Source of the DNA: Alphaproteobacteria bacterium
GTDB taxonomy: Bacteria; Pseudomonadota; Alphaproteobacteria; JACZXZ01
Direction of reading: 5' to 3'
DNA length: 50,616 nt
Assembly: GCA_035625915.1 (NCBI GenBank)
Contig: DASPOR010000203.1
Location: forward strand, 1-50,616
Positions within the stretch are counted from its first letter, which is position 1. Every line of letters starts with the position of its first letter. The notes under the pieces are model-generated. The model had not been told where the DNA came from, did no database searches, and was given only the letters and a program-made list of their open reading frames with translations. A program made the position numbers and the translations under genes. Positions 35,778 to 45,062 of this stretch are shown piece after piece.

Positions 35778-37373
35778 ATGACTGAATTTCGCCGCCCGCG
35801 TCCTATCGTCCTCTGCATCCTTGACGGTTGGGGCCATCGCACCGAATGCCAGGACAATGCGATCTGTCAGGCGCACATGCCCGTGTGGGATCGGCTGCTT
35901 CGCGAATGTCCATTTGCGCTTCTCGATGCCTCCGCCCACGAGGTCGGTCTTCCCGAAGGCCAAATGGGCAATTCCGAGGTTGGGCACATGAATCTGGGTG
36001 CCGGCCGCGTCGTAACACAGGACTTGCCCAGGATCGATCAAGCGATTGCCGAGGGCTCACTCGCAAAGAACCAGCAGTTGGGTCACTTCATTACCAAGCT
36101 CAGAGGCAGCAAGGGTCGCGCTCATCTCCTTGGCGTGCTCTCGACCGGCGGCGTGCACGCGCACCAAGACCATATCGCCGCCCTGGCAAGGATCATCGCC
36201 GACGCCAGCGTGCCCGTGGTCGTGCACGGCTTCCTCGACGGCCGCGACACGCCGCCGCGCAGCGCACTTGGCTTTCTCGAGAAATTCGAACGCGATATCG
36301 CCGGCCGTGGCGACATCACGATCGGCACGGTCGGCGGCCGCTACTACGCCATGGACCGCGACAAGCGCTGGGACCGTGTCGAGCTTGCTTACGATTCGAT
36401 CGTCCTGGGTGCTGGGAAGCGCGCGCCGGATGCGATAAGTGCGGTCAAAACGGCCTATGCGCGCGGCGAGAACGATGAATTCGTCCAACCGACGGCGATC
36501 GGTGGCTATCGCGGAATAGCCGACGGCGACGGCCTCATCATGGGTAATTTCCGGGCCGACCGCGCGCGTCAGCTTCTGACCGCGCTGGTCGATCCCGACT
36601 TCGATGGTTTCAAGCGCACGCGGTTCGTTAAATTCGCAGCGGCCGCTGGCCTCGTCGAGTACTCCGAACCGCTCAACCGCTTCCTCACGGCACTCTTCGC
36701 ACCCCAAGACTTGTCGGAGACGCTCGGCGAGACGATCGCGAGGGCGGGTCTCAAGCAACTGCGCATCGCGGAAACCGAAAAATACGCTCATGTCACATTC
36801 TTCTTCAACGGAGGTGCCGAGGACCTGTTTCCCGGTGAGGAACGTGTTCTAATCCCCTCGCCCAAGGTTGCGACGTACGATCTAAAGCCGGAAATGTCAG
36901 CGAACGAGGTGACCGACAGGCTCGTCGACGCGATTGCAGGCGCCAAGTTCGACTTCGTGGTCGTTAATTATGCCAACGGCGACATGGTGGGCCATACCGG
37001 CATTCTCGACGCCGCGATCAAGGCCGCGGAGACCATCGACCGCTGCCTCGAGCGGCTCGAAGCGGCAGTCAAGAAGGCGGGCGGTTGTCTGCTTATTACC
37101 GCCGACCACGGAAATCTCGAGGAAATGCGTGATCCCGCGACGGGGCAACCCCAAACCGCGCACACCATGAATCCCGTGCCGATCGTGCTCGTCAATGCGC
37201 CCGCCTCAGTGGTGTCGCTGGCGCATGGCCGCCTCGCCGACGTTGCTCCGACGATTCTGGCGCTCATGGGACTTCACAAGCCAAGTGCCATGACCGGGCA
37301 TACGCTGCTTCGCCCGGAACATGCGGTGACGGCCATCGAACCGTTGACAGCAGGTCGACGTGCCTCGGCGTGA
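35778..37373 (+). CDS. gpmI: Phosphoglycerate mutase, cofactor-independent
   Basis: A 531-residue Mn-dependent enzyme interconverting 3- and 2-phosphoglycerate. D16 (ILDGWG) and the nucleophile S66 (GQMGNSEVGHMNLGAGR) are present, as are DGRDTPPRSA, NFRADRARQL and the metal-binding ADHGNLEEM near the C-terminus. ATG 35778 gives MTEFRRPRPIVL; a TTG at 35760 in frame is less likely. The EnvC-like gene begins before its stop (GTG 37360), so the two are coupled. Confidence 0.97.
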   Translation: MTEFRRPRPIVLCILDGWGHRTECQDNAICQAHMPVWDRLLRECPFALLDASAHEVGLPEGQMGNSEVGHMNLGAGRVVTQDLPRIDQAIAEGSLAKNQQLGHFITKLRGSKGRAHLLGVLSTGGVHAHQDHIAALARIIADASVPVVVHGFLDGRDTPPRSALGFLEKFERDIAGRGDITIGTVGGRYYAMDRDKRWDRVELAYDSIVLGAGKRAPDAISAVKTAYARGENDEFVQPTAIGGYRGIADGDGLIMGNFRADRARQLLTALVDPDFDGFKRTRFVKFAAAAGLVEYSEPLNRFLTALFAPQDLSETLGETIARAGLKQLRIAETEKYAHVTFFFNGGAEDLFPGEERVLIPSPKVATYDLKPEMSANEVTDRLVDAIAGAKFDFVVVNYANGDMVGHTGILDAAIKAAETIDRCLERLEAAVKKAGGCLLITADHGNLEEMRDPATGQPQTAHTMNPVPIVLVNAPASVVSLAHGRLADVAPTILALMGLHKPSAMTGHTLLRPEHAVTAIEPLTAGRRASA

Positions 37374-38676
37374 GCTGGGCATTGGATCGATTTTCCTCGC
37401 GGCCCTCGCGGTGACCGCACTATCCGGCCTTGGCGCGACCTCTGTCGCCGGTCAACCGGCAACCAATCCGGATACGGACACCGTCGGCATGACCCTTAAG
37501 GAAGTGGAAAGCGCCCTCCAGCGCGAAAGGACGCGGGCGGGCGAACTCGACGAACAGGCCGGCAACATCTCAAAAGATCTCGAGCAAGTGCGTGCGCAGA
37601 TGATCGAGGCGGCGAAAGCATCACAGGAGCAGGAGGCGCAGATAACCGAGCTCGAGGCGACACTGGACGAACTGCGCGCATCGGAGGACGAGAAAACAGC
37701 GGCATTTCACGAGCGTCGCACGCAACTCTCAAAGACGCTCGGTGCTCTCGAGCGTCTCTCCCTCTACCCGCCCGAGGCCCTCGCGGCATTTCCCGAGAGT
37801 CCCGTCGACACCGTGCGCTCGGCCCTTCTCTTGCGTGCAGCAGTTCCCGCCGTCGAGGCGCAGGCAAGCAAACTTCGCTTCGATATCTCCGCTCTGCAGA
37901 AGGTACGAGCGCAGATCGTCGCCGAGCGCAGTGCGCTCGAATCGGCAAAGCAGCGGCTCGCAAGCGATAATCTCCGCCTTGCCAGTCTCTTCGGGCGCAA
38001 GGACCAACTCTATCGAGAAACCGAGGTCGCGCGGCGCGCGGCCGAGGATCATATGAACAAGCTTTCATCTCAAGCCCGGGATTTGCGCGACCTTATGGAC
38101 CGAGTTGAGGCCGAGCGGGCCCGGCGTGAGGCGGCGGAACGGGCGCGTGCCGGGGAATTGGCGCAAGTCAGTCCGGTACTGCCTCCCGCCGAATCATCGC
38201 CCAATATGGGGAGCGGGAATACGAAGCTCGCCTCCATCCCGGCCGATCAGGCGCCCGCGATCCGGCAAATAAGCACGGCACAAGGCCGGCTGACGCTACC
38301 GGCCCGAGGCCAAATCGTTAAGGAATTTGGTGTAAACGAGGAATTTGGGAATATTAGCAAGGGGATAACGCTCCGGACCCGGCCGGGAGCCCAGGTGGTA
38401 GCGTCGTTCGACGGTCAAGTCGCGTTTGCGGGACCTTTTCGAGGCTACGGGCAAATCTTGATCATCGAACACAGCGAAGGCTATCATACGCTGCTCTCGG
38501 GCTTGTCGCGGATCGATGTGGCCGCAGGTCAATGGGTTCTGGCAGGCGAACCGGTAGGGATCATGGGGTCGGGCGAGAGCGGTGGCCCCGAATTATATGT
38601 AGAGTTACGTCGCAATGGCCGGCCTATCGATCCTTTGCCTTGGCTGGCGCTTCACAATGGTAAGGTAAGCGGATGA
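37360..38676 (+). CDS. EnvC/NlpD-type murein hydrolase activator (degenerate LytM)
   Basis: A 438-residue exported protein. A signal-like N-terminus (about 1-30, ending ATSVAG) is followed by long coiled coils (about 40-130 and 165-265; KEVESALQRERTRAGELDE, ARRAAEDHMNKL). The LytM/M23 domain spans about 300-430 (GQILIIEHSEGYHTLLSGLSR in part, and LYVELRRNGRPIDPLPWL). The Zn ligands of active LytM enzymes are missing: no HxxxD pair in the GITLRT segment, and the last HxH is LYVEL. This fits EnvC, which activates amidases at the septum rather than cutting itself. The start GTG 37360 overlaps gpmI; ctpA overlaps the end. Confidence 0.9.
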   Translation: MPRRELGIGSIFLAALAVTALSGLGATSVAGQPATNPDTDTVGMTLKEVESALQRERTRAGELDEQAGNISKDLEQVRAQMIEAAKASQEQEAQITELEATLDELRASEDEKTAAFHERRTQLSKTLGALERLSLYPPEALAAFPESPVDTVRSALLLRAAVPAVEAQASKLRFDISALQKVRAQIVAERSALESAKQRLASDNLRLASLFGRKDQLYRETEVARRAAEDHMNKLSSQARDLRDLMDRVEAERARREAAERARAGELAQVSPVLPPAESSPNMGSGNTKLASIPADQAPAIRQISTAQGRLTLPARGQIVKEFGVNEEFGNISKGITLRTRPGAQVVASFDGQVAFAGPFRGYGQILIIEHSEGYHTLLSGLSRIDVAAGQWVLAGEPVGIMGSGESGGPELYVELRRNGRPIDPLPWLALHNGKVSG

Positions 38677-40061
38677 TGCGTCATTTCATGATGGCGACCG
38701 CAATGGCTGTCGCCCTGGTATTTGCTCCCCTCTTCGTCTCGGCCCAGACGGCCGGCACAGCCGGAAATTCCGGCGCTGGCAACAATGCCGAAACGTATCG
38801 AGCGCTCAGCTTGTTCGGCGATGTGTTCTCCAAGGTCAAGGAGGACTATGTCGAACCGGTCGACGACGACAAGCTGATCGAATCGGCGATCAACGGCATG
38901 TTGACGTCGCTCGATCCGCACTCGAGCTACCTGAACGCCAAGAGCTTCCGCGACATGCAAATTCAGACCCGCGGTGAGTTCGGCGGCCTCGGCATCGAGG
39001 TCACCATGGAGAACGGGTTCGTCAAGGTCGTCTCGCCGATCGACGACACGCCTGCGGCACAGGCGGGTCTCAAGCCAGGTGATTTCATCGTCGGCCTCGA
39101 CGGCGAACCCGTGTTGGGGATGACGCTCGAAGATGCAGTCGAGAAGATGCGCGGTCCGGTTAATTCGACGATCAAACTGACGATCCGCCGCGAAAAGCAG
39201 GAACCGTTCGACGTCACGCTCAAGCGTGCGACGATCAAGATACAATCCGTCCGCTCGCAGATCATGGACAATGTCGGCTATATCCGCATTTCGTCCTTTA
39301 GCGAGCAGACTGACGAGGGCGTCAAGGCCGCGATGAAGAAGTTCAAGGACACGCTCGGCAAAAAGCTCTCTGGGATCGTGCTCGATTTGCGTAACAATCC
39401 GGGCGGACTTCTCGATCAGGCCGTCGCCGTGTCGGATGATTTCCTGGACCGTGGCGAGATCGTGTCGACCCGGGGACGCCGCCCCGAGGACGTGCAGCGC
39501 TTCAATTCCCATGGACACGATCTCGTGGCGGGAATTCCCATGGTCGTCCTGATCAATGGGGGCTCGGCATCGGCATCGGAAATCGTTGCGGGCGCTTTGC
39601 AGGATCACCATCGCGCGGTACTGCTCGGCACACGATCCTTCGGCAAGGGTTCGGTGCAGACCATCGTACCGCTCGGCAGCCACGGCGCCATGCGGCTTAC
39701 GACGGCGCGTTACTACACGCCCTCCGGCCGGTCAATCCAGGCGCGTGGCATCGAACCGGATATCCTGGTCGATCAAGCGAAGATCGAACGTGTGGCGGAG
39801 CCTGATATCCGTAGTGAGCGCGACCTCAAGGGAGCACTTACCAATGACACGCCCGGCGGAGGGCCGAATTCCGGCGAGACTCCGAAGGGCGAAACCGCGC
39901 CGAGTGGCGACCAAAGCAAGGCCAAACCCGAGGGGACTGGCGATGACGCCAACAAGGACGCCAATGGCGATAAGGCGCTCGACGCCCAAGACTATCAACT
40001 CGCTCGCGCGGTCGATCTTCTGCGTGGTATGGCCCTCTTTCAGGCGAAAGTGACGAATTGA
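38673..40061 (+). CDS. ctpA: Carboxy-terminal processing protease (S41 family)
   Basis: A 462-residue periplasmic protease. A signal peptide (about 1-24, ending VSAQ) is followed by the N-domain with DPHSSYL, a PDZ domain about 95-180 (GEFGGLGIEV, AGLKPGDFIVGLDG), and the catalytic domain with NGGSASASEIVAGAL around 295-309 and the Lys in SFGKGSVQT (K325). The C-terminal 70 residues are polar and Gly/Lys-rich. It trims or degrades envelope proteins and in relatives controls peptidoglycan hydrolases, which suits its place between an EnvC-like gene and a YibQ-like gene. ATGA overlap with the gene before. Confidence 0.96.
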   Translation: MMRHFMMATAMAVALVFAPLFVSAQTAGTAGNSGAGNNAETYRALSLFGDVFSKVKEDYVEPVDDDKLIESAINGMLTSLDPHSSYLNAKSFRDMQIQTRGEFGGLGIEVTMENGFVKVVSPIDDTPAAQAGLKPGDFIVGLDGEPVLGMTLEDAVEKMRGPVNSTIKLTIRREKQEPFDVTLKRATIKIQSVRSQIMDNVGYIRISSFSEQTDEGVKAAMKKFKDTLGKKLSGIVLDLRNNPGGLLDQAVAVSDDFLDRGEIVSTRGRRPEDVQRFNSHGHDLVAGIPMVVLINGGSASASEIVAGALQDHHRAVLLGTRSFGKGSVQTIVPLGSHGAMRLTTARYYTPSGRSIQARGIEPDILVDQAKIERVAEPDIRSERDLKGALTNDTPGGGPNSGETPKGETAPSGDQSKAKPEGTGDDANKDANGDKALDAQDYQLARAVDLLRGMALFQAKVTN

Positions 40062-40099
40062 GGGCACGGGGTTGAGCGGCCGGCTGCAAGGGCGGAAGC

Positions 40100-41434
40100 G
40101 TGGATGAGGGAAGCGAGAAAGAGGGCAAGTTCCCGAAGCTGAGTGCCCTTGGTGCGACGGCCACGGTGCTCGCTCTCCTCTTCGTCGGCTTAATTGCGTG
40201 GGCATGGTTCGCCGGCACGCCGGAGGTGGAACCACCTGCGGTAATGGGGATGGTTGGGACCAATTCCGGGGTGGTCGTAGCGCTTCCGGCGGCCGTTCCA
40301 CCACCCACCTCTGCCGAATCCCATGTAACACCCACCACGGAGGCGGCCCAACCGGTCGCCCCGTCCGCCGCAGAGAATGGCGGAACCACGGCTCCACCCA
40401 CGCCAGAGCAAGCGAACGCACCAGCACCCGCACCCCCAACCGCACCGGTTACTGAACAGACGGCGGTGGCACCCGTCGCAGCGACACCCCCTGCGCCGAC
40501 GCCACCTGCCCCCGACGCATCACCCCCTGCTGACGCCGCCCCGCCTGCAGCATCTTCGCCCGCAACGTCCCTAAGTGCCGCCGTCCAATCGAATGCGAAG
40601 CCGCCGGAACCTTTTGAGGAGATTGCACTCGTCCCGGCGCCGGTTCCCGATCTCACCGAGCAAACTCGCGCCGGCCTCCTGCCCCGCGTCGCTTCGGATG
40701 GACGTGAACCGTGGCAAGTCTACGCCCGGCCATTCGATCGCCGCGACGCGCATCCCCGCGTCGCCATCGTGATCGGGAATCTCGGAATTTCGAGTGCTGC
40801 AACCGAAGCGGCGATCGGTCAGTTGCCGGGGGGCGTCACTCTTGCCTTTTCGCCCTATGCGACGCGGCTCGACCAATACGTTCCTCTGGCGCGCGGTGCG
40901 GGGCACGAAGTATTGCTCGGCGCTCCGATGGAGCCGGTAAGCTATCCCGCAAACGACCCAGGCCCCCAAGCGCTCCTCACCACACTTTCACCGGCTGAAA
41001 ACCTCCAGCGGCTGACTTGGCAACTCTCCCGCTTCACGGGTTATGTCGGGGTTACGAACTACATGGGATCGAGATTCACCGCATCGGAGCGCGATATACG
41101 CCCGATACTCGAGGAGCTTCACAAACGGGGTCTTCTATTCTTCGACAGCCACTCCGCCGGAAGCAGCGTGGCCGGGCGAATCGCGGCCCAGATCGGAATG
41201 CCGACCGCATCGAACGAGCGTTTCATCGATACCGAACCCTCGCGCGCCGCGATCTCCCAGGCGTTGGCCGCAGTCGAGGAGGAGGCGAAGCAAAAGGGCA
41301 GCGCCATCGCAATGGGATTCCCCTACAACGTGACAATCGAGCGCGTGGCCGCATGGACAAAAACACTTGCCGACGCAGGCATCGCGCTTGCACCCGTATC
41401 GGCAATGGTGAGCGATGACAAGAAAGCCAACTGA
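40100..41434 (+). CDS. Divergent polysaccharide deacetylase family (YibQ/DUF610) protein
   Basis: A 444-residue envelope protein. A single transmembrane helix (about 17-38) is followed by a linker of about 120 residues made almost only of Pro, Ala, Thr and Val (about 43-165). The deacetylase-like domain is at about 205-437 (RVAIVIGNLGISSAAT, GHEVLLGAPMEP, GYVGVTNYMGSRFTA, LFFDSHSAGSS). YibQ is encoded with EnvC and CtpA in many proteobacteria, and the linker should cross the periplasm. The usual start of the domain has D-D-G; here it is I-G-N-L-G, so metal-dependent activity is doubtful. The start is GTG 40100. It overlaps rppH by 20 bases. Confidence 0.88.
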   Translation: MDEGSEKEGKFPKLSALGATATVLALLFVGLIAWAWFAGTPEVEPPAVMGMVGTNSGVVVALPAAVPPPTSAESHVTPTTEAAQPVAPSAAENGGTTAPPTPEQANAPAPAPPTAPVTEQTAVAPVAATPPAPTPPAPDASPPADAAPPAASSPATSLSAAVQSNAKPPEPFEEIALVPAPVPDLTEQTRAGLLPRVASDGREPWQVYARPFDRRDAHPRVAIVIGNLGISSAATEAAIGQLPGGVTLAFSPYATRLDQYVPLARGAGHEVLLGAPMEPVSYPANDPGPQALLTTLSPAENLQRLTWQLSRFTGYVGVTNYMGSRFTASERDIRPILEELHKRGLLFFDSHSAGSSVAGRIAAQIGMPTASNERFIDTEPSRAAISQALAAVEEEAKQKGSAIAMGFPYNVTIERVAAWTKTLADAGIALAPVSAMVSDDKKAN

Positions 41435-41918
41435 CACCGACACGGCCGTTGCGGAGGGCCAGCCCTATCGCAAAGGTGTGGGGATCATGCTCGTGAACGA
41501 TCGGAACCTCGTCTTCGTGGGACGCCGCGCCGACACGCCGGGCGAAGCGTGGCAGATGCCCCAGGGTGGCATCGATCGCGGAGAGACGCCGCGGGAAGCG
41601 GCGTTGCGCGAGCTCGAAGAAGAGGTCGGGACCGACAAGGCGGAGATTCTCGCCGAAAGCCAGGATTGGCTTGCATACGATCTGCCGCCCGCAGTGCGCC
41701 CGGAGGCATGGGGCGGGCGGTATCGGGGGCAGAAGCAAAAATGGTTCCTGTGCCGCTTCCTCGGCACCGATGCCGACATCGATCTCGAACGACACCACGA
41801 TCGCGAATTCACCGCTTGGCGCTGGGTCGAGCCTGCCTCGCTGCCGCGCTTCATCGTCGCCTTCAAGCGAGAGCTTTATGAGGCGGTACTTCGCGAGTTC
41901 AGCACCTATTTGCACTGA
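41415..41918 (+). CDS. rppH: RNA pyrophosphohydrolase (Nudix)
   Basis: A 167-residue Nudix hydrolase. The Nudix box begins GGIDRGETP and ends RELEEEVG (about 51-72), preceded by WQMPQ. The C-terminal half has YRGQKQKWFLCRF, as in RppH, and FTAWRWVEP. It removes pyrophosphate from the 5' end of RNAs or diadenosine polyphosphates, starting RNA decay. It begins within the end of the YibQ-like gene, so it closes the envC-ctpA-yibQ-rppH operon. Confidence 0.94.
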   Translation: MTRKPTDTDTAVAEGQPYRKGVGIMLVNDRNLVFVGRRADTPGEAWQMPQGGIDRGETPREAALRELEEEVGTDKAEILAESQDWLAYDLPPAVRPEAWGGRYRGQKQKWFLCRFLGTDADIDLERHHDREFTAWRWVEPASLPRFIVAFKRELYEAVLREFSTYLH

Positions 41919-42046
41919 GCCGGCCGCAGCGTTCCTGCTGGTCCCGCCGGGGCGATTGTGCTAACCCGACGAAGTGGCCTGGACATATATGGTAACGCTC
42001 AGATCGGCGGCTGCGAAAATGCGCTCGACGGATCGCGGGGAGTGAG

Positions 42047-44101
42047 ATGAAAAGTCTTTGGTCCGACGACGATAGCAAGACAGCAGTCGCGCGATACGGC
42101 GACAAGGGAATCGGCGAGGATTTGGCGCTTCGCGTCTACACGACCCGCCTCCTTGGTGGCGAACCGCGGCTCGTCCTCCACGGTGGGGGCAATACCTCCG
42201 TCAAGACCGCGGTCAAGGACCTTTTGGGCGAGATCGTCGATGTTCTCTGCGTGAAGGGCAGCGGATGGGATATGGGCGGGATCGAGCCCGCGGGCCTGCC
42301 CGCCGTCCGGCTCGCACCCCTTTTGCGCCTCCGTAGCCTGGTGTCGCTAACGGACGAAGAAATGGTCAACGTCCAGCGCAGCAACCTCCTCGACAGCACG
42401 GCCCCCAATCCCTCGGTCGAGACGCTCCTCCACGCGTTCCTGCCGCACAAATTCATCGACCACACCCATGCGAATGCCGTTCTCGCGATCAGCGACCAGC
42501 CGGACGGCGATGCCATCTGCCGCGAGGTCTACGGATCGCGCGTGGCCATCGTCCCCTACATCATGCCGGGCTTTGCGCTGGCGAAAGCCGCAGCCGAAGT
42601 TCATGAAGCACACCCGGACGTCGAGGGGTTGGTGCTCCAGAAGCACGGCATTTTCTCGTTCGGTGCGAGTGCGCAAGAAGCCTACGAACGCATGATCGCC
42701 CTCGTGACTCTGGCCGAGGTGCGGCTTGAGCGCGGCAATAATCGCAAGTTCAAGGTCGCGGCCCTGCCGAAATCCGTCGCGACCGCGGCCGAGATCGCGC
42801 CGATCCTGCGGGGCCTCTCGGCCCTTCCTGTCAAACCAGAAAGCGGGGTGTACAGGCGATTCGTCATAGCGTACCGCAACGGTTCGGACGTACTCAACTA
42901 TGTGAATGGAGCCGAACTGTCGCGCTATAGCCAGCAAGGGGTCGTCACACCCGACCATGCAATTCGCACCAAGCCGAAGCCGATCGTCCTGCCAGCGCCG
43001 GTCGCGGGCGGCCTCGATCGCTTCGCCGACGCGGCGCGCGTCGCATTCGACACCTACAAGGCCGACTATCACGCCTATTTTGTGCGCAACAATGCGATCT
43101 CCGACGTGAAACGCAAAGAGCTTGACGGCGCGCCGCGCGTGGCACTCGTGCCCGGTGTCGGCGTCTTCGGGTTCGGAGCCTCCGCCAAAGATGCGCGAAT
43201 TGCAGCCGATTTAGCCGAGACGACGATCGAGGTCATCACAAACGCCGAACGCATCGGTCGGTTCGAGAGTATTCGCGAGTTCGACGTCTTCGATATGGAA
43301 CATTGGTCGCTCGAGCAGGCGAAGCTCGGCAAGAGTGCCGAAAAGCCCCTACAGCGCCAAGTCGTGGCGGTCACGGGTGGGGGAAGCGGCATCGGTGCCG
43401 CCACCGCGGCGGCGTTTGCCGCGAAAGGTGCGGAGGTCGCGGTCATCGATCGAGACCCGGCGCTCGCCGAGGAAGTTGCCCGAAAAATCGGCGGATTCGC
43501 GATAGTGTGCGACGTGACCGATCGCGCACAGGTCGCGTCCGCATTTGAACGTGTTGCGGAGACCTATGGCGGGGTGGATGTCGTCGTCTCGAATGCGGGC
43601 GCTGCTTGGCAAGGCCGCATCGGTGAAGTGACCGAGGCGATATTGCGTGAGAGTTTCGAGCTTAATTTCTGGGCGCATCAGTTCGTCGCACAGCAGGCAG
43701 TGCGCATCATGAAAGTCCAGGGAACCGGGGGCTGCCTTCTTTTCAACACGTCGAAGCAGGCTGTCAATCCAGGTCCCGATTTCGGCCCCTATGGGCTTCC
43801 GAAGGCGGCTACGCTCTTTCTCATGCGGCAATACGCCATCGACTACGGCAAGAGCGGCATTCGCTCGAACGCGGTCAATGCCGACCGGATTCGCTCGGGC
43901 CTGCTCAATGACGAGATGATCGCGGCACGGGCCAAGGCGCGCGGCGTCAGCGAGCGGACATACATGGCGGGCAATTTGCTCGAGCGGGAGGTGACAGCGG
44001 AAGACGTGGCGCAATGCTTCGTGGCACTGGCACTCGCCGAGAAAACCACGGGCGCGGTGTTGACCTGCGACGGCGGGAACGTCGCCGCGGCGCTGCGATG
44101 A
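42047..44101 (+). CDS. Bifunctional class II aldolase / short-chain dehydrogenase
   Basis: A 684-residue fusion. The N-terminal class II aldolase/adducin domain has H139 and H141 (DHTHAN) and H200 (LQKHGIFSFG) as Zn ligands. The C-terminal SDR domain (about 437-684) has TGGGSGIG for NAD, a NAG motif, Ser in FNTSKQ and the YxxxK pair in GPYGLPKAA. Similar fusions (YuxG type) act on rhamnulose-1-phosphate or related sugar phosphates. Here the neighbour is an N-formylglutamate-amidohydrolase-like gene that overlaps its stop, not a rhamnose operon, so the substrate is open. ATG 42047 follows a GGGGAGTGAG stretch. Confidence 0.9.
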   Translation: MKSLWSDDDSKTAVARYGDKGIGEDLALRVYTTRLLGGEPRLVLHGGGNTSVKTAVKDLLGEIVDVLCVKGSGWDMGGIEPAGLPAVRLAPLLRLRSLVSLTDEEMVNVQRSNLLDSTAPNPSVETLLHAFLPHKFIDHTHANAVLAISDQPDGDAICREVYGSRVAIVPYIMPGFALAKAAAEVHEAHPDVEGLVLQKHGIFSFGASAQEAYERMIALVTLAEVRLERGNNRKFKVAALPKSVATAAEIAPILRGLSALPVKPESGVYRRFVIAYRNGSDVLNYVNGAELSRYSQQGVVTPDHAIRTKPKPIVLPAPVAGGLDRFADAARVAFDTYKADYHAYFVRNNAISDVKRKELDGAPRVALVPGVGVFGFGASAKDARIAADLAETTIEVITNAERIGRFESIREFDVFDMEHWSLEQAKLGKSAEKPLQRQVVAVTGGGSGIGAATAAAFAAKGAEVAVIDRDPALAEEVARKIGGFAIVCDVTDRAQVASAFERVAETYGGVDVVVSNAGAAWQGRIGEVTEAILRESFELNFWAHQFVAQQAVRIMKVQGTGGCLLFNTSKQAVNPGPDFGPYGLPKAATLFLMRQYAIDYGKSGIRSNAVNADRIRSGLLNDEMIAARAKARGVSERTYMAGNLLEREVTAEDVAQCFVALALAEKTTGAVLTCDGGNVAAALR

Positions 44102-44949
44102 TCGCGATGAACCCCTTCGAGCTTCGTGTCCCCGCATCCGAAGGGCTGCCGCTCGTCTATGACTCTCCCCACAGCGGGCGTTACTACCCTGAGGATTTCC
44201 GCTTCAAGCCGCCGTTGCGGCTGATGCGCCGAGGCGAGGACGCCTATGTCGACGAACTCATCGCCGATGCGTCGGCACGGGGGGTTACGGTGCTCCTCGC
44301 GAACTACCCGCGCGTCTATGTCGATGCCAACCGCGAGCACGACGACATCGATGAATCACTGCTTGCCGAGCCGTGGCCCGGAACCCTTCGTCCGACCGGG
44401 AAATCGCGCCGAGGACTCGGCCTCATTCGCCGCGACATTGTGCCAGGCGTCGAGGTTCACGCGGAGAAACTTACGGTCGCCGAGGTCAAACGTCGACTCG
44501 ACAATGTCTATTGGCCTTATCACCGGGCACTCCGCGCCGAACTCGACCGCGCCAAGACGCGCTACGGATTCGTCTGGCACATCGACTGGCACTCGATGAA
44601 ATCTGTCGGCAACCGAATGACTCCGGACGGCGCGCGCAGGCGCGCCGATTTCGTGATCGGCGATCTCGATGGCGCCAGCGCAGAGCGAGAGCTTGTCGAG
44701 TTCATCGTCGGATCGTTGCGCGATTTCGGATACCGCGTCGTTCTCAACGACCCCTATAGAGGTGCCGCGATCGTGCGGCGGAGTGCAGCACCGGAGCGCG
44801 GATTTCACTCGGTGCAGATCGAGATCAACCGCGCCCTCTACCTTGATGAAGCGGCGGTCGAGCTGAATGCGGGCTTCGAGAAATTGCGCGCAGATATCGA
44901 GGCATTCACGATGCGCCTCGTCGAGGCAGCGAGAGCGCGCGTCTGCTGA
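44098..44949 (+). CDS. N-formylglutamate amidohydrolase family protein
   Basis: A 283-residue enzyme of the HutG/FGase fold. It has VYDSPHSGRYYPEDF at the N-terminus, YPRVYVDANREHDDID, VWHIDWHSMKS and the late VQIEINRALYLDE strand. These give the His, Asp and Glu cluster of the carboxypeptidase-like zinc site. In histidine breakdown such enzymes release formate from N-formylglutamate, but no hut gene is near. ATG 44098 overlaps the aldolase-dehydrogenase stop (ATGA), so the two act in one pathway or are at least co-translated. Confidence 0.9.
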   Translation: MIAMNPFELRVPASEGLPLVYDSPHSGRYYPEDFRFKPPLRLMRRGEDAYVDELIADASARGVTVLLANYPRVYVDANREHDDIDESLLAEPWPGTLRPTGKSRRGLGLIRRDIVPGVEVHAEKLTVAEVKRRLDNVYWPYHRALRAELDRAKTRYGFVWHIDWHSMKSVGNRMTPDGARRRADFVIGDLDGASAERELVEFIVGSLRDFGYRVVLNDPYRGAAIVRRSAAPERGFHSVQIEINRALYLDEAAVELNAGFEKLRADIEAFTMRLVEAARARVC

Positions 44950-45062
44950 GGGTCTTCTTTAGCGACAAGGGCGATCGAGATCTTGCCCGCCGCCCAATTC
45001 GTGCGATTTTGACAGTTGACGAGACGGTCGTCGTGGGCCTTCGATCCGCGGTCGGTCAAGGA

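Noticed and set aside
39732..40656. Long Gly/Ala/Ser-rich antisense frames opposite the ctpA end and the YibQ-like gene
   Set aside because: The low-complexity composition is the complement of the Pro/Ala linker, not a gene.
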